From assembly GCA_017552495.1 (NCBI GenBank), contig JAFZPW010000018.1, positions 1 to 9,992 of the forward strand: a stretch of 9,992 nucleotides of DNA, read 5' to 3'. Source of the stretch: Clostridia bacterium. GTDB lineage: Bacteria; Bacillota; Clostridia; Oscillospirales; Butyricicoccaceae. Position numbers and translations under genes: made by a program. Under the pieces are notes generated by a model. That model did not search any database and was not told the DNA's origin. It saw only the letters and a list, made by a program, of their open reading frames with translations. Shown one piece after another: positions 5,576 to 9,992 of the stretch (positions are counted from its first letter, which is position 1; each line of letters begins with the position of its first letter).

Positions 5576-5782
5576 ATGGAAAATGGCCTTATCCTTAAAA
5601 ATCACCTTAAAGAAACGCGAAGCGAAAAAGGATTGTCGCAGCAACAGTTGGCGGATATGGTCGGCGTATCTCGCAACACAATCAGCTCTATTGAAACCGG
5701 ACAATTCAATCCGACTGCAAAGCTGGCATTGGTCCTATGCATTGCATTAGACAAAAAGTTTGAGGAATTATTCTATTTCTAA
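5576..5782 (+). CDS. Short XRE/Cro-type helix-turn-helix regulator
   Basis: This 68-aa protein consists almost wholly of one XRE-family DNA-binding domain. The helix-turn-helix is LSQQQLADMVGVSRNTISSIE (20-40), followed by TGQFNPTAKLALVLCIALDKKFEELFYF. The compact 65-70-aa form with an ELF(Y)F ending is a common clostridial autoregulator type. It has no sensor domain, so a signal would have to come from a partner, possibly one of the membrane proteins beside it. The start is one base after the preceding stop; the ribosome binding site (AAGGTAGG) is weak, so its translation probably depends on the upstream gene. The dyad repeats at the cassette promoter are its most likely binding sites (inference). 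Confidence 0.93.
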   Translation: MENGLILKNHLKETRSEKGLSQQQLADMVGVSRNTISSIETGQFNPTAKLALVLCIALDKKFEELFYF

Positions 5783-5800
5783 ATTATACGGAGGTTAATC

Positions 5801-6103
5801 ATGGAGAACATTGTGTTACTGCTATTGGGCCTTGCCATTTCAGCAATCGGCATTATAAATATCAAAGGGAACATCAACACCGTTCATTCGTACAATCGCA
5901 GAAAGGTGACGAAAGAAGACGCACCCAAATACGGAAAGACCGTTGGAGCCGGGACGCTCCTTATCGGCATCTCTCTTATCTTGTCATTTGTTGTGTCGCT
6001 TTGGAATGAACATGCAATGTCTTTTATTGTGGCGCCGGGAATTGTTATCGGGCTGGCGATTGTTTTATATGGTCAGTTCAAGTATAATCACGGCATATTC
6101 TAA
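5801..6103 (+). CDS. Small membrane protein of unknown function
   Basis: This 100-aa protein has three predicted membrane helices (about 3-21, 48-68 and 73-93). Between the first two lies a polar segment, INTVHSYNRRKVTKEDAPKYG (about 25-45), rich in charged residues, which may be the interaction surface. GGAGG sits six bases upstream of the ATG. It lies between the XRE gene (18 bases upstream) and the phosphoesterase gene (24 bases downstream) on the same strand and without a terminator, so it is part of the same operon. I do not recognise a named family with confidence and assign no function. Confidence 0.8.
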   Translation: MENIVLLLLGLAISAIGIINIKGNINTVHSYNRRKVTKEDAPKYGKTVGAGTLLIGISLILSFVVSLWNEHAMSFIVAPGIVIGLAIVLYGQFKYNHGIF

Positions 6104-6127
6104 GATGCGCGCCCACGGAGGAAAATC

Positions 6128-6670
6128 ATGCTGTGTGTGATTGCAAAACTTGACGACGCCTCAACAGACAAACTCAACTCGTTGATGAATAACGTCCATG
6201 CTGAGGTAGGGTTGTTCCGGCCGTTGTACGGCCATATTACCATTGCCACCTATCTGGGAAAGGACGAGGCTGGTTTTATTGCGTATTGCAAAAAGCGAAT
6301 GAAAACTGTTCCTTCTTTTCCGGTTATGTATCACAAAGTTGAAGTGCTTGCCAAATCATCCATCCTTGTTGCAACACCTGAAAAGAATGCCGCATTGAAA
6401 CGGTTACATCATCAAGTATGTGAGCGATATTCCAACGCATTAGATGAATGGACAAACGGGGACGCGTGGTATCCGCATACAACGCTGCTGCATTCTCCGA
6501 ATGCGGATTTGAACAGAATCTGTTGCATGGTTTCGCGGGATTTCATTCCATTTCCGGCTTTTGTTCGAAGAATCGAGTTTTCTCGTGTACTTAAGAATGG
6601 GTATGAAGGGATTGATCGTGTAGATCTTGCCGTATCTGCGTGCTGTGACCCGTTGGCGCAGAAGCAATAA
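6128..6670 (+). CDS. 2H phosphoesterase (LigT / 2'-5' RNA ligase-like)
   Basis: This 180-aa protein carries the two H-x-T signatures of the 2H phosphoesterase superfamily: HIT at 36-38 (LYGHITIATYL) and HTT at 117-119 (WYPHTTLLHS), about 80 residues apart as expected for the bilobal fold. Members act on 2'-5' linkages, 2',3'-cyclic phosphates or similar nucleotide and RNA ends; the substrate here cannot be read from sequence. No signal peptide or membrane helix is seen, so it should be cytoplasmic. GGAGG lies six bases before the ATG, and the gene is the last of the cassette before a strong terminator. Its pairing with membrane proteins and an XRE regulator is unusual, and a role in nucleotide-signal degradation or stress is only a hypothesis. 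Confidence 0.87.
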   Translation: MLCVIAKLDDASTDKLNSLMNNVHAEVGLFRPLYGHITIATYLGKDEAGFIAYCKKRMKTVPSFPVMYHKVEVLAKSSILVATPEKNAALKRLHHQVCERYSNALDEWTNGDAWYPHTTLLHSPNADLNRICCMVSRDFIPFPAFVRRIEFSRVLKNGYEGIDRVDLAVSACCDPLAQKQ

Positions 6671-6675
6671 ATTGC

Positions 6676-6706
6676 GCACCGCAGGGGTTTCCTGCGGTGC
6701 ATTTTT
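6676..6706 (+). terminator. Intrinsic terminator of the four-gene cassette
   Basis: A perfect 10-bp stem (GCACCGCAGG / CCTGCGGTGC) with loop GGTTT is followed by ATTTTTC. It starts six bases after the phosphoesterase stop and ends the plus-strand operon. Confidence 0.92.
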
Positions 6707-6710
6707 CGTC

Positions 6711-6881
6711 TTAGCGTCCGCTGTCATAATCGTGGCCGCGAGGACGGGCCTGCCGCTCCCATAGTCGTCGGCGGCGCTGTATTTGCCATAACGCAAGCAG
6801 TTCTTCGCCTGCTGCGTTTCTTGTTAACAGGAATAAGTCTTCGCTAACCTCCGATTCACAAAAACCAGTGAAGCCGCGGCT
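6711..6881 (-). pseudogene. Possible C-terminal gene remnant without a start codon
   Basis: A 56-codon minus-strand frame runs from just after a stop (6882-6884) to TAA at 6711-6713. Its second half reads protein-like: SEVSEDLFLLTRNAAGEELL, then ALWQIQRRRRLWERQARPR and GHDYDSGR. There is no ATG, GTG or TTG in the frame, and its 5' end runs into the permease terminator, so it cannot be translated as it stands. It looks like the tail of a lost gene, perhaps left by a deletion or insertion at the cassette boundary. I do not recognise the family, and chance is possible. It accounts for most of the otherwise empty 6707-6860 stretch. Confidence 0.3.
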
Positions 6882-6893
6882 TCACTGGTTTTT
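6860..6893. terminator. Terminator of the permease gene, symmetrical
   Basis: CCAGTGAAGC (6865-6874), loop CGCG, GCTTCACTGG (6879-6888), with five A before and five T after. On the minus strand it begins ten bases past the permease stop and ends in TTTTTG. It can also stop plus-strand readthrough from the cassette. Confidence 0.92.
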
Positions 6894-6898
6894 CCGGT

Positions 6899-8044
6899 TC
6901 AAAAGAATCTCCATCTGCTCAAAAGATACCCCGGAATCACCACAAAGATGAAAAAGGCCCAGCTCACCAAGGTAAAAACCTTGATGAAGCGCCCGCCCTG
7001 CCCCGGATATTCCCGCACATAGATGCGGTAGTTGATGACCGAGGCCAGCGAGCCGATGAGCGAACACAGGCCCGCCGTGTCGGCGCCGTAAATCAGCCCT
7101 GCGAAATTCTGTGAGAAGGGATAGAGCACGATGGAGGCCGGCACGTTGGAGATGATCTGGCTCAGGCCGATGGCCCACCAGTATTCGTGTCCCGCCACAA
7201 CCCGCCGCAGCAGTCCGGCAATGCTTCCGTTTGCCGCCACCGACGAGGAAAAGAGGAAAAAGCAGAAAAAGGTGGCCAGCAGAACATAGTCCACCTTTCC
7301 AAACAGCCTTGCGTCCAGCAGGGCGATGCCGATCACCACCGCCGCACAGGCAAAGGGCCAGAGCGCCGTCCGGGAAACGATGGTGACAAGGATCAGCACG
7401 AACAGCGCCAGATAGCCGATCCGGCGGATGCGGCCCTCCCGCGTCCAATCCCCCGCCAGAGCGTCGGCGTCGATGGCAATGCCCTCCCGGGGGTCTTTGC
7501 GGTAAAGGAACAGCACAAAACACACCAAAAGCACCGCCGACATGGCGCACAACGGCAGCATATGGAGCATAAAATGCCCCGCGCTCACCTGCGCCTTTCC
7601 GAACAAAAACAGATTTTGCGGACTGCCAAACGGCATGAGGAGCGAGCCGCGGATGGCCGCGATATTTTCCATGGAGATGACGGGGAGAATATAGCGTTCT
7701 TTTCCCCCCTCCCGAAACAGAAAGATGGTCAGCGGCACAAAAACGATGAGCGACACGTCGTTGGTCACAAACATCGAGGTGAAAAACACGCCAAACACCA
7801 GAAAGAGCGACAAAACAGGCATCCGTTTGAGCCGGGTGCTCAACCGGATCAGCGGGCGAAAGATGTTTTCCTTTTTGAAGCCCTCCAGCACGCACAGCAT
7901 CATAAACAGCGTGGCCAGCGTGTGCCAGTCGATGTCTGCCAGCCGGGAGAAGCGAAACGGCGTGATGAAAAGCGACGCGGCTGCCGCCAGCAACGCCGCC
8001 GTGAGCATCCGTTCTTTTTTCAAAAACCCAACGATCGTTTTCAT
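6899..8044 (-). CDS. ArsB/NhaD-type ion permease (IT superfamily)
   Basis: This 381-aa integral membrane protein has about ten hydrophobic helices in the two-repeat layout of the ion transporter (ArsB, NhaD, CitMHS, DASS) superfamily. The first repeat has FTSMFVTNDVSLIVFVPLT (88-106) and then GSLLMPFGSPQNLFLFG (133-149), the equivalent of the family's PIGNPxN segment. The second has the matching SQIISNVPASIVLYPF (295-310) and GSLASVINYRIYVRE (331-345). Between them a charged cytoplasmic loop (about 182-208) links the halves. The family exports arsenite or exchanges Na+/H+ or organic anions; no substrate-specific residue or arsenic gene nearby decides among these. The ATG at 8044 has GGGGGA about six bases upstream. 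It lies downstream of aspS on the same strand and might share its transcript, although a hairpin-rich gap separates them. Confidence 0.88.
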   Translation of the reverse strand: MKTIVGFLKKERMLTAALLAAAASLFITPFRFSRLADIDWHTLATLFMMLCVLEGFKKENIFRPLIRLSTRLKRMPVLSLFLVFGVFFTSMFVTNDVSLIVFVPLTIFLFREGGKERYILPVISMENIAAIRGSLLMPFGSPQNLFLFGKAQVSAGHFMLHMLPLCAMSAVLLVCFVLFLYRKDPREGIAIDADALAGDWTREGRIRRIGYLALFVLILVTIVSRTALWPFACAAVVIGIALLDARLFGKVDYVLLATFFCFFLFSSSVAANGSIAGLLRRVVAGHEYWWAIGLSQIISNVPASIVLYPFSQNFAGLIYGADTAGLCSLIGSLASVINYRIYVREYPGQGGRFIKVFTLVSWAFFIFVVIPGYLLSRWRFF

Positions 8045-8080
8045 ATGTTTCCCCCGTTTCTGCCCGTGAAGGCCGAAGAT

Positions 8081-8118
8081 CGGCCCGCCGGACGCCTTTT
8101 GCCCGGCGGGCCGTTTTC
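8081..8118 (+). terminator. GC-rich hairpin with T-rich tail on the plus strand
   Basis: A perfect 11-bp stem (CGGCCCGCCGG at 8081-8091, CCGGCGGGCCG at 8103-8113) has an 11-base loop and is followed by TTTTC. The T tail points to the plus strand, where no gene precedes it except antisense sequence. On the minus strand it sits in the permease leader without a T tract. It could limit antisense transcription or structure the permease mRNA. Confidence 0.45.
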
Positions 8119-8137
8119 ATTGTATGATAAAACCAGT

Positions 8138-8167
8138 TTATTCGCCACGATCAATCTTGATATGCAG
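8138..8167 (-). repeat. Degenerate second copy of the aspS 3' end
   Basis: These 30 bases match 27 of 30 with the last codons and stop of aspS (8292-8321). On the minus strand they read LHIKIDRGE-stop against LHIKIDLGE-stop in the gene. Similarity fades but continues for about six more bases. The upstream minus-strand frame into it comes from the hairpin block and not from a gene. Confidence 0.8.
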
Positions 8168-8291
8168 CCCGCCCCGCAAAATCCGCGATTTTGCGGGGAC
8201 CCCGCCGAATGAGATATGCTCCGGTCGGGCTTCACCGCCCTCCCTGCGCGCACGCCGGCACTCGCCGGCGAGGGACGAGCTGCCTGATTGC
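8168..8291. repeat. Hairpin-rich block between the two aspS-end copies (REP-like)
   Basis: The 124-base block contains a perfect 12-bp hairpin with a 3-base loop (CCCCGCAAAATC at 8172-8183, GATTTTGCGGGG at 8187-8198). A second stem of 7 bp (CGCCGGC at 8253-8259, GCCGGCG at 8264-8270) is also present. No T tract follows either stem on the minus strand, so neither looks like a classical aspS terminator. The build resembles extragenic palindromic or small non-autonomous elements, but whether it is repeated elsewhere in the genome cannot be seen here. No gene is visible in 8045-8291. Confidence 0.45.
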
Positions 8292-9992
8292 TTATTCGCC
8301 CAGATCAATCTTAATATGCAGCTCGTCGAGCTGTTTCTGGGTAACCTCGGAGGGCGCGCCCATCATCACGTCCTGGGCGTTCTTGTTCATGGGGAAGGGA
8401 ATGACCTCACGGATAAAGTCTTCGCCCGCTAGCAGCATGACGATGCGGTCGATGCCCGGCGCGATGCCCGCATGGGGCGGCGCGCCGTAGCAGAAGGCAT
8501 TATACATGGCGGGGAACTTGACCTTTACGTCTTCTTCGCCCAGGCCCACCATCTCAAAGGCCTTGATCATACTATCCGGGTCGTGATTCCGCACGGCGCC
8601 GGAAGAAAGCTCGATGCTGTTGCACACCAGATCGTACTGGTCTGCGGTGATGGTCAGCGGGTCTGCCTCGCCCCGTTCGGCCTTCAGCAGAATCTCCATC
8701 CCGCCAGCGGGCATGGAGAAAGGATTGTGGCAGAACTCCAGCTTGCCGCTCTCCTCCCCGATCTCGTACATGGGGAAGTCCACGATCCAGCAGAACGCAT
8801 ACTGCTCCTTGTCCATATGACCCGGGCAGTTGGCGCCGAAAATCTTAATCATCACGCCGGACATCTTGGTGGCCAGTTCGCCCGCCGCCAGCACCACCAG
8901 CGTGTTGGGCTTCAGGGGCAGCAACGCCGACGCTTTCTCCGCGTCCACGAACTTGGCCACGCCGCCGGCAAGGGCGCCGGTCTCGTCACATTTGAACCAG
9001 TAGCCCTTGGTTCCGCTCTGCACTTCGCAGTCGGTGAGCAGCTTCTCGATCTGCTTGCGGGTGAGGGTGCAGTCGGAAATGGCCACGGCCTTGACGGTCT
9101 TGCCCCGGAAGGGCTCAAACTCGGTGTTTTCAAACAGGGCAGTGACGTTTTTTGCTGTCAGGTCGATCCGCAGATCGGGCTTGTCGGTGCCGTAGGTTTC
9201 CATCGCCTCCAGATAAGGGATGCGCTTGAAGGGGGGCTGCGACGCCACGTTGTAGGTGCCGTATTGGGCGAAGACCGGGGGCAGCACGTCTTCGATGACG
9301 GCGAACACGTCCTCCTGGCTGGCAAAGGCCATCTCCATATCCAACTGATAAAACTCGCCGGGCGAGCGGTCGCCGCGGGCGTCCTCGTCGCGGAAGCAGG
9401 GCGCGATCTGGAAATAGCGGTCGAAGCCCGAGGTCATCAAAAGCTGCTTGAACTGCTGCGGCGCCTGGGGCAGCGCGTAAAATTTGCCCGGGTGCTTGCG
9501 GGCGGGCACCAGATAGTCCCGGGCGCCCTCGGGAGAGGAGGCTGTCAAAATCGGCGTGGTGATCTCCAGAAAATCGTGCTCCAGCATAGCCTTGCGAATG
9601 GCGGCGATGACGTTGCAGCGCAGGATGATGTTGTTCTTCACCGCGGGATTGCGCAAGTCCAGATAACGGTATTTCAGCCGGGCGGTCTCGTCGGCCTCGC
9701 GGCTGCGGTTGATCTCAAAGGGCAGCTCGTTGTAGCGGCAGCGGCCCAGGACCCGGATCTGGGAGGGAACGACCTCGATATCGCCGGTGGCCTGCTTGGG
9801 ATTCTTGCTGGAGCGCTCCCGCACCACGCCGGTGACCTGGATGGTGGTCTCCTTGTTGAGGCCCTTGATGACGCTCAAAATGGCGGGATCCTCGGTCACG
9901 ACCTGGGTGGTGCCGTAAAAGTCCCGTAAAACGACAAAGGCCAGATTTCCGCCCACCTCGCGGACGTTTTCCATAAAGCCCGCCAGCGTGAC
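8292..9992 (-). CDS. aspS: Aspartyl-tRNA synthetase (5' end outside window)
   Basis: This class II synthetase charges tRNA-Asp (or tRNA-Asp and tRNA-Asn if non-discriminating). The window holds 566 residues; the frame stays open to the right edge (VTLAGF precedes the Met at 9974), so only the first part of the N-terminal OB-fold is missing. With that Met as residue 1, the OB-fold ends near 75, motif 1 spans about 112-145, and QAPQQFKQLLM is at 170-180. Motif 2 is FRDEDARGDRSPGEFYQLD (194-212). A bacterial GAD insertion lies around 285-400, and motif 3 is GAPPHAGIAPGIDRIVMLL (497-515). The SPGEF form of motif 2 and the FPMNKNAQDVMMGAPSE end (527-543) recall, from memory, the alphaproteobacterial-type subgroup rather than the RADRQPEFTQ type of Bacillus and E. 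coli. Its last ten codons are duplicated downstream. Confidence 0.96.
   Translation of the reverse strand, partial: VTLAGFMENVREVGGNLAFVVLRDFYGTTQVVTEDPAILSVIKGLNKETTIQVTGVVRERSSKNPKQATGDIEVVPSQIRVLGRCRYNELPFEINRSREADETARLKYRYLDLRNPAVKNNIILRCNVIAAIRKAMLEHDFLEITTPILTASSPEGARDYLVPARKHPGKFYALPQAPQQFKQLLMTSGFDRYFQIAPCFRDEDARGDRSPGEFYQLDMEMAFASQEDVFAVIEDVLPPVFAQYGTYNVASQPPFKRIPYLEAMETYGTDKPDLRIDLTAKNVTALFENTEFEPFRGKTVKAVAISDCTLTRKQIEKLLTDCEVQSGTKGYWFKCDETGALAGGVAKFVDAEKASALLPLKPNTLVVLAAGELATKMSGVMIKIFGANCPGHMDKEQYAFCWIVDFPMYEIGEESGKLEFCHNPFSMPAGGMEILLKAERGEADPLTITADQYDLVCNSIELSSGAVRNHDPDSMIKAFEMVGLGEEDVKVKFPAMYNAFCYGAPPHAGIAPGIDRIVMLLAGEDFIREVIPFPMNKNAQDVMMGAPSEVTQKQLDELHIKIDLGE

Noticed and set aside
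5110..6865. Search for matching direct repeats or att sites at the ends of the AT-rich cassette
   Set aside because: No convincing pair of flanking repeats, integrase or transposase gene could be seen, so no mobile element boundary is claimed.
6882..8120. 412-codon minus-strand frame overlapping the permease in another phase
   Set aside because: Composition is Arg/Gly/His-rich with no membrane pattern; the alternative frame gives a clear ten-helix permease.
8120..8160. TACAAT-like -10 considered as a permease promoter on the minus strand
   Set aside because: The matching -35 agrees at only about three positions; not strong enough to annotate.
7187..8212. 341-codon plus-strand frame opposite the permease
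   Set aside because: It is a charged, Gln/His/Arg-rich mirror frame without domain features.
8041..8253. 70-codon minus-strand frame through the hairpin block upstream of the permease
   Set aside because: It spans several perfect hairpins and low-complexity Arg/Gly/Pro sequence; more likely a by-product of the repeat-like block than a gene.
8472..9929. 485-codon open frame on the plus strand opposite aspS
   Set aside because: It is a mirror frame of a well-supported synthetase; no family motifs and no convincing ribosome binding site.

Overview
The window looks like a chromosomal segment of a high-GC member of the Clostridia (Bacillota), perhaps a gut-type Oscillospirales or Christensenellales relative. 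The grounds are strong AAGGAGG-type ribosome binding sites, sigma-A-like promoters, a DegV protein, a clostridial-style NifS-NifU pair without IscR or chaperones, and GC-rich coding sequence (44 of 60 bases are G/C in 9361-9420). The genus is not readable from this window.

Layout. Positions 1-1201 (minus) hold a two-component pair: an OmpR-family response regulator followed, with an 8-base overlap, by a membrane histidine kinase cut by the window edge. A divergent promoter region leads to degV (1372-2223, plus). degV converges on a nifU/iscU-type scaffold gene, and the two share a perfect palindromic terminator. The scaffold gene lies 15 bases downstream of the cysteine desulfurase gene nifS (both minus). 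nifS is divergent from an HxlR-family regulator gene, and their predicted promoters overlap. The hxlR stop overlaps the start of rnhA (RNase HI) by 14 bases. After rnhA comes a stretch that reads as a frameshifted small-gene remnant, then a terminator.

From about 5155 to 6706 (plus) there is an AT-richer cassette (19 of 60 G/C in 5521-5580), probably acquired. It begins with an exact consensus promoter framed by two identical 15-base repeats, each with a CAAG-N4-CTTG dyad. It encodes a small three-helix membrane protein (DUF6442-like), a 68-aa XRE/Cro-type regulator, a second small membrane protein and a two-histidine (2H) phosphoesterase of the LigT / 2'-5' RNA ligase type, and it ends at a strong terminator. 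A start-less ORF on the minus strand just beyond it looks like a gene remnant. This cassette is the best candidate here for an undescribed functional unit: an apparently autoregulated membrane-plus-nucleotide-phosphoesterase operon.

The right part returns to GC-rich housekeeping sequence on the minus strand: an ArsB/NhaD-type (IT superfamily) permease and aspS (aspartyl-tRNA synthetase, 5' end outside the window). Between them lies a hairpin-rich block flanked by an imperfect 30-base direct repeat. One copy of that repeat is the 3' end of aspS, stop codon included, so the gene's C-terminal codons occur twice.

All gene calls rest on reading motifs in the translated sequence. Promoters, operators, remnants and the cassette's function are inferences.
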